A model generated the notes under the pieces. That model did not search any database. It was not told the origin of the DNA and saw only the letters and a list, made by a program, of their open reading frames with translations. Positions 1-11,511 of a stretch of 64,000 bases of DNA are shown here, piece after piece (the stretch's first letter is position 1; every line of letters starts with the position of its first letter). Where the stretch lies: contig KZ111153.1 in assembly GCA_002077045.2 (NCBI GenBank), forward strand, positions 624,860-688,859. Reading direction: 5' to 3'. Source of the stretch: Rachicladosporium sp. CCFEE 5018. Lineage: Eukaryota > Ascomycota > Dothideomycetes > Cladosporiales > Cladosporiaceae. The position numbers and the translations under genes are program-made.

Positions 1-15
1 TCGGCGTGATCTCCA

Positions 16-1589
16 TTAAGGATGTTTCTGCGCAAGACAGCTCGTAAGTGATCTCAAGAAAAGGAAACGATGTCTTTTGACAACATACGCTTGGGTCGAA
101 GTGACCTCTTCCTCCTGCTGCGTAACTTCCACCCGCTCTTCATGCATTGGCGCAAGTACTGGTTGCGCTTGAATTCGGACTTCGTCAGGTCTGTACAGCT
201 CGCGTCGCATATGGCGGTTCGCGGAGTCACGGGCGCCTTCGGTAGGACGTAGATTCTGGCGGGCTGAAGACATATCGCTGAAGTACGTCGCGGAAGGGCT
301 ATGCAGCACTTTGTCAGTATTCACTACCTTGTATGCCATCAGAGCGTTGCTTACGTCGTCATGCTCGATTGCTGGAAGTAATCTTCGAGTAGACCGTCAA
401 TCTCGCCCGGCGTCTCGAAGTCAGAAGGTCCTAGCAGAAGCGAGGCGTGAGGGTTGACAACGTCAAACGATGCACCTGTAGCTGTCAGCTTGTTGTGTCA
501 ATAATGGAGAGGACATCGTATACTCACCACGATAGTGGACTTGTGCTCGAGTCGGGGAGTCGAGGCGTCCTAAATTGACATAAGTACAGGCAACCGAGGG
601 AGTCGGCGTCGATAAGACTGACCAATGTCACCGGACCACTCGTGTCCTGGTGGTGCGGGAAAGCGATACTTGGACAAGGTGTACCTTGATGTGTCTTCTT
701 TCTGTGTCCATCGCAGGCTATCTTCTCTGCTGGCGGACTCGGAGCTTACACCTTGGAAGTGCACTGCTCTACCTGATCGCTTTCGCTGATGCGCAAAGAG
801 AGGCTGGACTTGAACTGCAGGATCGGGTGCTTGATGATAATCAAGCCGTTGGAGGTGAAGTGGGTAAGCTGGAAGTGGGGCTCGCGCTCCCTCCGTGTGT
901 TTTGTGCTGCTTGATGATGGGTCTGGGTAATGGGAAGGCCGTTGTGGAACCTGTTCGCTGCCACTGCTGCCGCCGCCGCTCACGTTGACGACTGCGTGTA
1001 CCTCCCAGGGACAGTGCTCGTCGGAATGGGGGAGACGCTTCGCTCGCCTCAAGTTCAACTCACGTTGTTGCTGCCACGATTCGCTCACTCGTCCACCACG
1101 GCCAACCCGCCCAAACCCGCCAATGGCGGAGTCGTGCCCGCCGACAGGCGTCAAATTAGGCGAGGACTGCACGGTCGTGCAGCTCGATGACAACGAAGGC
1201 GATGATGGTGGAAACCGAGGTGAGGGTGTCTTTGGTAGGTGATGTCGAAGTGAAGTCGTGAAGTGTGCCACGTCAGCATGCGGAAGGAGGGGCATCTCCG
1301 CTGCGCCGCTAGGCGGCCACGGCGGGGCTTCAAAATTACTGCCGCTTGAGCCAATATATATGGCCGTTGGTCTTTGGCGAACATGTTTCGTCGCAATCTG
1401 TCTGGGTACAGGCTGCTCATACAACTCACGTCGTTGCCGGGGAGGCGACCATCTGTGTGTATGTCGAGGGTCAGGTGTGGGCGGCCGCTCGTGGAAACTG
1501 TGCAGTCCTGGCGAGTGTCGATGGGTGCGCAGTTCGGGCGCACTGCTCCGCATGTAGTCGACCATGAGGGGTGTCGTACTTAGTGACAT
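16..1589 (-). CDS. Uncharacterised 467-aa Ser/Pro/Arg-rich protein, four exons
   Basis: I do not recognise this gene. The model joins exons 1589-632, 569-528, 475-355 and 298-16 on the minus strand. The introns are 52-62 bp with GTGACA/TTTAG, GTGAGT/CTACAG and GTAAGC/CATAG borders. The total is 1404 nt, exactly 468 codons, and every junction keeps frame, which supports the structure. The first 320 residues are low-complexity: rich in Ser, Pro, Arg and His, probably disordered. The C-terminal third is more ordered in composition, with a run of acidic residues (VEVTQQEEEVTS) before a basic tail. No signal peptide or membrane segment is visible. The start at 1589 is the first ATG of the long open frame. 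The last exon could be spliced on beyond the left window edge. Function unknown; existence moderately certain. Confidence 0.6.
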
Positions 1590-3169
1590 ATTCGTCAGGC
1601 CTCGAAGATGTCGACTGTAGAGTGGGAGGGAGTGTAGCGGATTAGATGGCTGGAGGACTAAGAGTGTATCTAAAAAGACTCAGATATGTCCTGCGACGTG
1701 CGCCCTTGGGAGTTCGACACAGCACTCCAGATTTCGAATCCAACAGATTCTGATCATAAGCCGTCCAGTCCGAATGCAATGCGTACGCTAGACGGCAAAG
1801 CGAAGGAAGCCGTCTTACTCTATCGTCTTAGGCTTCATCGTTGCATCGCTTCGGTGTCAATGCCACACCAACACTCCAAAGAAGAAGGCACGGATACAAC
1901 ACAAACGAAACAAGGAAAGGCCACACTCCCATATCAACACTCCATCCAGTCTCCACAAGGCAAGTCCTGTGATCCCAAGACGAACTCGGTCAGAAGCCAC
2001 CACCCAGATTCCCGGGCCGTCTCCATCGCCACAACCAAAGCATCCACCAGGACCACATCTGAGACAGAGACGCCTCCACTAAAGAGGAGCAGACGCGTGC
2101 AAGTACTTGAACGCACACGAACGCAACACGCACAGCTCTCGGAAGGGTGAAGTCGAGAGATCGTTGTCCACCAATCACTTCATTTTCGGGACAAGCCGGC
2201 GTCCGCCCGGACCAGGATTGCGCAACATCACCAGAGAACAAGCGCAGAAATGTCTTGCTCTACTCGCCACAGCTCGGCCAATGACCGTGATGAGACGCAG
2301 CGATGGCGTACGAGTGCGTAGGGCTGCATGATGCGGGTCATGCTCGTTCGCATCCAGCGTGCGTGGCGCGAACGTCAATCGCCAATTGGGGCTGTGTTTT
2401 GCGAGGGGATCGGGAGGCGAGCTTCACCACTGTATTCCCATTCGCTGCTGGTAGCTCGTAATAGAAGGTAGCAACGGTACCTTCGACAGGTGAGCAGGGA
2501 TGATGCTGTGCATGAGACCCGCAGAAGCGAACGGTTCGTGGCCTGGTGATCACGGCATTATCCAATGGCAGACCGAGGGTGCCACTGTCTCAGGCCATGA
2601 ACGAGGCCGACATCTGGTGATCAGATGGGTGGCAGCCAGTGAGAAGCTCGCAATGTCGAAGTGTGCATATATATTCTCGAAGCATTGCCGGGACGCGGGT
2701 GGGTACGACGAGCTCACATGCGCCATTGATCCACGGGACAATGCCTGAGGTCCAGCGAAGTGGCACATGCAACGAAGAGGCAATGATGATGTTGGTCTCT
2801 CCCATATCTGGCAGATCTTATGCATCTTTCAGTGTAGTCACAAGAACGATATGTCCATGCGCTCCCTTATCCAGAGGCAGCTCGCCACTCAGTGTTCCAC
2901 TCCTGAGCGGAGTGCTCAGCAGCGGTCTCGCGGCGCTGTACCGATACAACCACTTCTTGATTCCCAGCACGGCCCAGCGAAGGTACTGCAAGAGCTGAGC
3001 TTACGCACTGAATGATCGCGTAGGCCTTTGATGATTGCACATTACAGCCTTCAATTGATACTATGGCGCCCTCAGAATTCCGTGCGACCTTTCCGTCTGG
3101 TATCATCTCCACAAGCCCCTTCCCAGAACGCCTCATGAACCGCATCCGCTCCACCACGCACACGCCACA
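1590..3169. other. Intergenic, no supported gene
   Basis: About 1.6 kb between two minus-strand genes. It holds only short open frames (for example 1686-2150 plus) with no recognisable motif and no convincing splice signals. A GC-normal spacer; nothing else seen. Confidence 0.5.
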
Positions 3170-4380
3170 CTATAGACGTCTGCCTGGCACAAAGATGAAG
3201 AGACAGCACAGAATGATGTCAAGCAATACGACCCAAGCCAAGCACATCAGTGCACGCCTGTTGAGTAACTTCCTGTGTCGATGTTAGCTCAGAGTCCACC
3301 CAGTCTTAACATCAAGTCCACTCACCTCACAAACGGTTCCTTGATCCTCGAGAAACTCATGAAAGTATACTCGCTATACCCAGCCAGCGCCAGTATCGGA
3401 TCCAGCATATACTGATGACTGAACAATAAGTATAACCCCACGGTAAAGGGCAATATCTCCCAGCACCGCGTACTCCTCTTCGCATCCAGGAAGATCAGCA
3501 TGAAAGCCGTCCACAGCGCAGCAAACAGTGCCACCAGTCCCACGATCAACCTGAGCATCATACTCGGCTGCACGATATTACCGAGAGCCTTTGCACGCAG
3601 GAAGCCGGGGAATGCATCGCGCTCCATAGCCTGGAAGACGTAGTCCTTAGCCGCGTCGAACACTTCTGGATCATCGCGGCCTTCCTTCTCGATGTTGTTC
3701 GTGATGTCATTAAGGATTCCTTGGGGAAGGATGATCTCGCGCTCCGCGCCGGGGAGGAGGTAGGTGTAGAGGATCTTCTCGGCTGAGGCGCGGATGTCGG
3801 CGCGGGCGACGGTGTGATTGGGGCTGGTGTTGCTGTTCATCAAGGGAGAGGTGTTTGAAGAGTTCGGGTTGTTCATGTAGGAGGGACGGGGTGGAACTTC
3901 GGAGCCGGGAGTGTTGTCTTCGCTGCGTTGCAGCTCGCTACCCTGGCTATTGTGGGGAGAGTGCTTGTGATTGCTCGTGTTGTCTGTGCGCAGAAAGGCG
4001 CTGAGTCGCTCATCACCGCTCTGTCGCTGCGCTTGACTTGGTCCCTGGTCTGATGAAGTTCGTCCTCGGTTGCTGTCGAAGTTGTCCAGCACTTGCGAGG
4101 AGCGCTTGCTCCCAGCGCCGTTTTTGTCGAGCTCGGGCGTAGAGATCAGTACTGATCGTCGTAGCTCGCGGACATAGTGTCGGCAGAGCGACATGTGCTG
4201 CGAGACATCGAGCCAGAAGTCCAGGTAGTCGACGCTGCGCTGCACATCGCGCATGTAGATGTAGAAGGAGTACAGGTCTACGGGCGCTGTCGTACGGCGT
4301 TGAAGCACCTCGAACAGGTTCGGGAGCCGCTCGCGCGGTCCATCGGGTGTTGGCGTGCGTGAATCCATCTGGAGGTGCAT
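3170..4380 (-). CDS. RAX1: RAX1-like RGS-domain membrane protein (bud-site selection / polarity)
   Basis: Exon 1 is 4380-3326 and exon 2 is 3272-3170, with a 53-bp intron (GTGAGT/CACAG). Together they give 1158 nt, 385 aa. An RGS-like region split by a long Ser/Asn-rich insert occupies about residues 15-260 (DLYSFYIYMRDVQRSVDYLDFWLDVSQH near the start, then ADIRASAEKILYTYLLPGAERE). Three C-terminal membrane segments follow (about 278-302, 310-335 and 358-378), the last supplied only by exon 2. In budding yeast Rax1 sits at the plasma membrane with Rax2 and marks old division sites for bipolar budding. In filamentous fungi the homologues act in polarity and germination (family knowledge). The order RGS then three transmembrane segments is the Rax1 arrangement. 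The start could also be the second Met, four codons on. Confidence 0.9.
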
Positions 4381-5520
4381 GCGCGCCCTTGGGCCTCCTC
4401 TTGATGTGCTACTCCAGGGTGTCGTCGGTGATCGCTTGTGTTTGCTGTGGCGCCGCTGCAGTCACCTGCCTGCCTGCTTGTCCTACCGCCCCTCTCGCTA
4501 TGCCGGCGAGATCTTTAAACTCAGCAAATGGATGCAGAGAGGCTGTTGTCAGTGTCCGCAATAGCAATGGTCATTGGAAGAGCGCCGGCATTGAGATTGA
4601 GACACCCCAGCTCTAGCCAATGGCGACAGTGATGTGGAGAAACCATGTTTGGCCTGCGGTAGCCAGCCATCGAGTGGAGACAGCATCATCAAGCATCGCC
4701 AAGAGGAGCGAGAAGATCATGTTCTGTTGTCGTAGACCTCACCTCTCTTTCTTGGTCATAATAGATAATATAATAATTAGACAGAGAACATGTTCGACGG
4801 ATGGATTCGCAACGTTCACCACGCAGAAGTCAAGACCCAAGACACACTCCTAGTTATCCTTCTCCTCTCCTTCTGTCGATACGTACTTTGCTATGCAACT
4901 ATACTGCTCTCCGAACCTAACAACCACCGGCGACAGTTGGCACAGAGATGCAGACTGCGAGGACCTGCGTCAATACTTGCGGTCTGACGTACGTAAAGTC
5001 AGCGTGATCTTAAAGCCACGCTGCACTGTCAACGACAGACCTTTGCTCAGGCCCCAAGGTAGTACATTCCTCTCACACCGTGGTCGTCTGGCTGCTCCAC
5101 ACGCTCAGCATTTGTGCTCCCGTGCAAGGCAAGTACCACCTTCTCATACTCTTCCTCCATGTTTCTTCCTTCATCTCGGTCAAACTGTGTTGCCACATCT
5201 GATATTGCGACAATCTGATGGAATATCTTTTCGCACGCTGTATCTGATCCGCCGATTACACGTCAGTCAACAACCTCGCCACTGCATCATACACAGTGAC
5301 ATGTCACCAGAATGTCACTGCAACCAAACCTTGCAGTGCACGACTTCCTTGGTATATGCCTTCCTGTTTGCTTAACATTGGGATGACCGATTTCATCAAC
5401 TCCGAGATCTCTTACACTTGAACAGAAGCCCACGAACAACAGCTGTCGCCCTTCGCCCAGACAACAGACCCCATCCCCTCTTAAAGCTGCCTTTGCAATT
5501 CAACGGACAAAGCAATCGAG
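4381..5520. other. Divergent intergenic region between RAX1 and CCC1-like gene
   Basis: About 1.1 kb between divergently transcribed genes. It includes a short AT-rich tract near 4758-4790 and a pyrimidine-rich stretch just before the CCC1-like start at 5521, typical of fungal promoters and leaders. No gene supported. Confidence 0.5.
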
Positions 5521-6386
5521 ATGTCTCCGACATCCCCTCCCAGTGCGATCGCAAGTGAAAATGAGAAGCCTCTCTCCTCTACCGCCTCAACAGACATGGA
5601 AGCTGGACATCGACCACAGCACAAGGAACGGCACACAGCCCACACCGACCTCGTCCGCGACGTGATCATCGGCTTCAGCGATGGTCTCACAGTCCCATTC
5701 GCACTCACAGCCGGTCTCTCGTCTCTCGGCAGCTCCAAGCTCGTCATCCTCGGTGGACTGGCTGAGTTGTTCTCCGGCGCTATCTCCATGGGCCTTGGCG
5801 CTTACCTCGCTGGTGTGACGGATAAGAAGCATTACGAAGTCGAGCGTGCGCGTGAGGTACAGGAAGTGCGCGACACGCCTGAGGCCGAAGAAGAGGAAAT
5901 CTATGAATTGTTGGGGAAGTATGGTGTTGGGAGGGAGGCTAGTGCAGGGGTTGTCGAAAGCCTGAAGTCGAATGAGGATATGTGGGTGAAGTATGCTGCC
6001 CCTTCCACATCTTCTCGTATTCATATCGTTAGACTAACAACATTCGCAGATTCATGATGGACTTCGAGCTCCAGCTCACCCTCCCCGAATCTTCCGCCTG
6101 GATCGAAGGCCTCGTCATGGCTTTCTCTTACATGTTCGGCGGCTTCCTCCCCATGATACCCTACTTCTGCTTCAAGCAAGTCCTACATGCACTCTATACG
6201 TCGATCGGAATTACGGCGTTCATACTGCTGTTGTTCGGCTATATCAAAGCCATTGTCACTGGCACAACGAAGCGGGATGCGATGTGGAGTGCTGTGCAGA
6301 CACTGGTGATTGGCGCGGCCGCGGCAGGGGTGAGTTATGGAATTGTCAAGGGGATTAATGGGGTGGAGGGCGTGCAGGCTGCGTGA
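5521..6386 (+). CDS. CCC1: CCC1/VIT1-family vacuolar iron/manganese transporter
   Basis: Exons 5521-5990 and 6050-6386 with a 59-bp intron (GTATGC/CGCAG) give 807 nt, 268 aa. Family hallmarks are the first membrane segment DVIIGFSDGLTVPFALTAGL (about residues 43-62), then GLAELFSGAISMGLGAYLAG. A hydrophilic charged segment rich in Glu follows (VERAREVQEV...EAEEEEIYELLGKYG), corresponding to the metal-binding helices of VIT1. The last three transmembrane helices are in exon 2. Members move cytosolic Fe2+ and Mn2+ into the vacuole in exchange for protons (family knowledge). The protein is shorter than yeast Ccc1 but complete. The start has good context and an adjacent pyrimidine-rich leader. 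Confidence 0.93.
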
Positions 6387-6972
6387 AGGTACAATTCTCG
6401 CCAGGTGAACGCATCGCTGAAGGCTAAGGGCACGCATGTGGAGCTATAGTTACAGGTAGACTCCTCTATCACCTCCGTATCCTCATATGTTTGAAGGACC
6501 TACGTCGATCATTGGTACCAATCAGTGAAGAGTTGAGTAACTTGCTTCGAACCACGTCGTTGGGTTGCTCGCGCTTCATGGTGCTGGCGAGGCTGGGAGA
6601 CAGCTCCAGTGGTCAGTAAAAGCCCATGACGATGTACTCCATCATCATGAGAGACTGTCTGTAAGACTCCAGTATGTCGTACTGCAATGAGATCATGTGC
6701 TATGAACACCTCATGCAGCTGTCAAGTGAATGGTTTGTCACGTGCTGAAGCCCTGGTTGCCTGAGGTAGCAAGACAACGCACGGACGAAAACAGTCACGT
6801 CGTGTTTTACTGCACATGTTGAGGCAGACCGCATCACATCACAAACACCAGCAACTCGATCACTCTTGATCTTACCCACTACACACTCTCGCAAACTTCT
6901 CCCCTGCGACACATAGCAGGCTCTCGACATACGACATACCCATACCACCTCTTGTACATCCACAACCGCATC
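6387..6972. other. Intergenic / Ran promoter
   Basis: About 590 bp between two same-strand genes. The last 120 bp before 6973 is rich in C and A with repeated ACA/CAC words, as in fungal 5' leaders of highly expressed genes. No gene seen. Confidence 0.5.
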
Positions 6973-7815
6973 ATGGCGGAGCAACAGACCCCCACCTTCA
7001 AGTTGGTGCTCGTTGGTGATGGTGGTACCGGCAAGGTGAGTGGCGAACATGCGCCCAGTGATGCGCAGCCTACAGGGCTTATTCGAGGATACTGCTAACA
7101 AGCTGTCCCTTACAGACCACCTTCGTCAAGCGTCATTTGACCGGCGAGTTCGAGAAGAAGTACATCGCCACGCTGGGAGTGGAAGTCCACCCCCTCGGCT
7201 TCACCACGGTAGGCAGCACCCCTTCAGTCCCCTCAAGCAATCACTCAGTCCACTGACAACCCTCAGAACCTCGGCCAGATCCAATTCGATGTCTGGGACA
7301 CGGCAGGGCAAGAGAAGTTCGGTGGCCTCCGCGACGGCTACTACATCAACGGGCAATGCGGCATCATCATGTTCGACGTCACCTCTCGCATCACCTACAA
7401 GAACGTCCCCAACTGGCACCGCGATCTCGTGCGCGTGTGTGAGAACATCCCCATCGTGCTCACGGGCAACAAGGTGGATGTCAAGGAGCGCAAGGTCAAG
7501 GCGAAGACGATCACCTTCCATCGTAAGAAGAACCTGCAGTACTACGACATCTCGGCGAAGAGCAACTACAACTTTGAGAAGCCGTTCTTGTGGTTGGCGA
7601 GGAAGTTGGTGGGGAACCAGAGTCTGGTGAGTCTTGCTTCCAATAGGGCGATGAGAGGACGAAGAATGCTGACCGCAATGTAGGAGTTCGTTGCTGCGCC
7701 CGCGCTTGCGCCTCCAGAAGTCCAGGTCGATCAGGCCGCCATGGCGCAGTACCAGCAAGAGCTGGCTGCAGCCTCCGAGATGCCGCTGCCCGACGAGGAC
7801 GATGCCGACTTGTAA
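6973..7815 (+). CDS. GSP1: Ran GTPase (GSP1), nuclear transport
   Basis: Four exons: 6973-7035, 7116-7208, 7267-7626 and 7684-7815; introns 80, 58 and 57 bp. The total is 648 nt, 215 aa, close to the usual 216. The P-loop GDGGTGKTTF is split by intron 1 right after GK. Switch II is WDTAGQEKFGGLRDGYY and the guanine-specificity motif is GNKVD. The C-terminal acidic tail ends in DEDDADL, the Ran hallmark, and there is no CAAX prenylation site. Ran-GTP/GDP gradients drive nucleocytoplasmic transport and spindle assembly. The start ATG follows a C/A-rich leader. All junctions keep frame. Confidence 0.97.
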
Positions 7816-8470
7816 GCGCGAGATCGAGTTCACAAGGATCACGTAGCGTTTCAGAAGTCAAGGGTACGATCACGAAGGGGTTGAGTGAAAGTACTCAGGG
7901 AGGAAATGGCATAGGAATACACATCTGAGCGAAGGTAGCGAGGACGCCGACACCTTGGACCTCTAGCAAGGAGTGACAAGTATGCTGTGGGCGAGCGGGA
8001 TGGCTAGGAGAGAAAGTTACACGATGCGACACCACTACTGCTGCCTCTGCAAAGCGACGGCGTTTGCTTCGACGACATCCCAGCACACAGCCACCCAGTG
8101 GCAGAGCTGGCTTTAGAATAGATCAAGATTGCACAGATATTCCCCAATGATGAAAAGTTGCGAGAGCACTCCATTCGCCTGCCTTATTTCACCAGTTTTT
8201 CGACTGGCATGCTTCCATTGACGGAACAAGAGAAGGCAGACGCTGGACTCCCTCATTTCTTTGCTGTCAAGAGTAATACGCACCCCGAGAAGCAGCGAGT
8301 CACTCGACTTGCACCTACCCCTTCAGCCCCTCGCAGAGCAATCTCTGAAATGCACAGCAGCATGCGCTTCACTACAGCGGCGGACTTGGTCAGAGCATGG
8401 AAACTTTCCGAGATTCGAAGAGATAGAAGTACGTGATATGTACACAGCCTTCTCTTACCCCAAATCAACC
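7816..8470. other. Convergent intergenic region
   Basis: About 650 bp between the 3' ends of the Ran gene and the hydrolase gene. No supported gene or RNA. Confidence 0.5.
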
Positions 8471-9548
8471 TCACGCCTTCCCATTCGCCAACAACCACTC
8501 CGCCCCGTTCACCGAGTCCTCAACAAACTTCCCACTACTCTTCATTTGCGGAAACACACTCCAGAACCCGTGCGGCAACCCAGGATAAACATCAACTTTC
8601 GTCTTGATGCCCAGATCCTGCCTCAAAATCCGCTCATAGACGAATGCCTCATCTCTCAAGGGATCGGCGCCACAGATCTGGAAATACGTCGTCGGCTGGC
8701 CCTTGTGCCCGGACTTCCAATTCAGCACACTAAGCAGGGGATCGGAGCGTTGAGAGGTGTCGGGGACGTAGTTGTCTATGAAGAGGTCCATTGCTTTTTC
8801 GCTGAGGATAGCGGCGTTCTTGTTCTGCTCGTAGGATACTAGCTCGGACTTGTACTTGTCGGGATAGGATTTGTTGTTGCAGAGTGCGGGGATCATGAGG
8901 TGTGCGCCCGTGATCGGGTGTGCAAGTGGCGAGTCTTGCGCGAGGTGCGAGACCACGGCTGCGAGGTTGCCGCCGGCGGAGGTGCCGCCTACGATGAAGC
9001 CTTTACTTGGATCAGAGGCGAGAAGAGTGGTGGCGTTGTCGGCCGCCCAAACTGTCGCGTCCCAGCAATCGTGAGCAGCCGCCGGAAAGACATGTTCCGG
9101 CGCCAGCCTATAATCCACATTTACCACACTACACCCCAGCCTGCCGCAGAGATTCCGACAAAGCAGCTCCTCATTCTCCAAGCCGCCTATGCAGAACCCT
9201 CCGCCATGGTATATCACCGCCAGTGGCCCACCAGACTTCTCAGGGACGTAAGTTCGCACGGTGATCTTACTCCCATCGCGGACGGTGATCTCGTGGTCTT
9301 TCTCCTCCTTGATGCCCTTCACAGGCTCGAAGTTGGCGGTCATGGCTTTCTTGGCTTCGGTGATCCAGGTGCGCATTGAGGCGATGTCGGGGAACATGCC
9401 TAGATCTGGGGCTTGGCCGCCGATGGACTTGAGGAGCTGGACATCGTTCAGCAGTGGTGTGGGTGTACTGAGTGAGGCGTGTAGGGTTTACCTCGTTCCA
9501 TTCTTCTGTCGGCTCGCTGAGCGACTTCCAGTCTTTGATGTCCGCCAT
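8471..9548 (-). CDS. Alpha/beta hydrolase (HSL / arylacetamide-deacetylase-like esterase)
   Basis: Exons 9548-9492 and 9436-8471 with a 55-bp intron (GTAAAC/GTCCAG) give 1023 nt, 340 aa. Hormone-sensitive-lipase family signs are the oxyanion-hole motif YHGGGF (about residue 105), YRLAPEH, and the nucleophile elbow GGTSAGGN (catalytic Ser about 185). An acid in ICGADPLRDEA and a catalytic His in PGLPHGFW near the C-terminus complete the triad. No signal peptide, so probably cytosolic. Such enzymes hydrolyse carboxylic esters, or deacetylate small molecules or secondary metabolites. The substrate cannot be inferred here. The gene stands alone, not in a visible biosynthetic cluster. Confidence 0.88.
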
Positions 9549-11511
9549 GGTGCAGTCTAAGAAGTTGTCCTATGCGACGAAAGAGGAGAGATATGGAAGA
9601 GGATGTGGGGGGAAGATACCTACCTTCGAGCACAAGGTCTCCATAGTAAGAATGTCAGATCCACGTGGAGTACGCGTTCGGCCCCCATTACAGCCGTCCC
9701 GGGAGGGCCAAAATCTGGACACCTCGGTGATAGTGCAGCGCCTCAGGTGCGGGGACATGGGCAGTGGTCATGTGTTGGTGTCAAAGGAGCGGGTTAGAGA
9801 CGAGCTTGAGCTCAATGCCCGGCTTACATAACGGGTCTTGGCATGCTGTTGATCAGTAAGGTACATGTAGGGAACGACAGCACGTATGCATTGTGAGCGA
9901 AAGTAGCAGCGATTCCTACGCTATCGGGCACGGCTGGAAGATTGCAACAGGCTTTACTCTTATCGTGTCGACACTCCCCAGCGCTCTCGTGCCATTATTG
10001 CATCTGTCATGTGGAAACTCAGTGGCTTCGATCACCTGAGTGTGGACGCATCTCCCTACGCTACCCTCCCTCTCTGAATATCTGAGAGGCAGGAACTGGT
10101 GATATAGGCCCAGCTGCAACACTGACCTCGTGAATCGCTGCTTCTAGGAGAGGCCATGGGTGCGCGACCGCACGATGCGCCATCGTAGTACGCTCCGTCA
10201 AAGCTGCACCACAGTTCAGCTATAGTGCATACGCTGATAGGAGCACAGGAGCGTTTCAGACTTCGCGAGAAGCGAGGGTCTGCACCTCGCGCTCAGCTCC
10301 ATCAAACGAGCGTGGGAGTCGCGTACTACTTGCCGCAAGCTGACCCAGTGGGATGTTCAGCCGAGACTCGTAGCAGCATGGCATGCAGAATTGCAGATTT
10401 GACTACGGACTTGCACCAAAGGACGGAAGCAGCGAACATCCGCCCCCGAGAACTCGAATCACGGCTTGGACGAGCCAGGTAGTGGTCGAGCACAAATCGG
10501 AGACAAGCTGAGACTTGTTCGATTGACGACAGGGGCTCGAAACCTTCCAAGGCCAGCCTTAGAAGGTATTTAGGCGGCAAGGATCCGACGAGATTGACAG
10601 CAAAGTGCGTCCGGCGCCGAGATCCTCTGATCGATGCTCAGCTCCACGCCCCGATTGTATCGGTTCAAGTCTCGAAGCCAGGGATCACTTCTGCAGTCCG
10701 TGTGCTCATGCCCTACGACGGGAAGAAGTCGAGAACCTCAATCCCATTGGCTTTTCGGGGCTTTGTCGACATTGTCAGCACAGCTGATGATTGTTGCAGG
10801 CTCGCAGGTATTGCCTGCTTACGGCGACGTGTCTGTGGCATACAATAGTGGTCCCATCTGATCCCGCCATGTCAGCTCGCAAAGCTGCACTCATGGGGAC
10901 TAGAACAGCGATCCTGAGAACCCTGAGACGCCAAGATCGAGACACTCCTACGGTCGTGAGAGTGGCACCGTGTCAACGCCTTGCATCCGTATACACTACG
11001 CAACGACCTACCCTTTGGCTAGCATCGCAATTTGTTCAGCTTCGTTACCGCCGTGTCGGAACCCTCACGTGGCAACAGGTGCAAAACCATGGTGCGCTCC
11101 CAAAATTCTCGAAGTAAGTTGCCAAGAGGCGACGCTGCCGAGACGAGCTGCCGGTACTAATAGTAAGCGTGATGATTAGAGGAAACCTCGCCCTCAAGGC
11201 CCAGAACACGCAGCTGATGTGATCCCAAGCATGGGTGATGTTGGCCTCTGACGGATGCAGTATCGCTGGGCGCATTGGCCCTCGGTTAGTGTCTTATTTG
11301 GCGGGGTCGTTCTTGCCCCACTTCATTGTCCACCACAGCAACAGACCACATCAGCGACGCTCAGCCCTCGCATGACGAAAGTCAATTTGTGAAGTGTGTG
11401 CCGCATGGAAGACTGTAGCGCCCGGTCGTAAGTATATATATTCCCGGACAATTTCCCCCTTCTTTTGCTCCTCTCCCTTTGCCATCTACATCATCGAAGA
11501 CAATCGCAATC
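9549..11511. other. Long intergenic region upstream of aldehyde dehydrogenase
   Basis: Nearly 2 kb with only short open frames in all six frames, none with recognisable motifs or credible splice sites. Base composition is similar to the flanks. I see no RNA gene or transposon remnant. Confidence 0.45.
11431..11441 (+). promoter_or_regulatory. TATA-like element of the aldehyde dehydrogenase gene
   Basis: AGTATATATAT lies about 75 bp upstream of the start codon at 11512. It is followed by a C/T-rich leader (TTCCCCCTTCTTTTGCTCC), the usual arrangement for a strongly or inducibly expressed fungal gene. Assignment is by sequence and position only. Confidence 0.5.

Noticed and set aside
1686..2150. 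154-codon plus-strand frame
   Set aside because: ATG start but composition resembles random translation; no motifs, no neighbours, no splice logic.
10430..10700. Possible tRNA B-box-like words (for example GGTTCAAGTC near 10670)
   Set aside because: No pairing T-arm, acceptor stem or A-box could be found around them.
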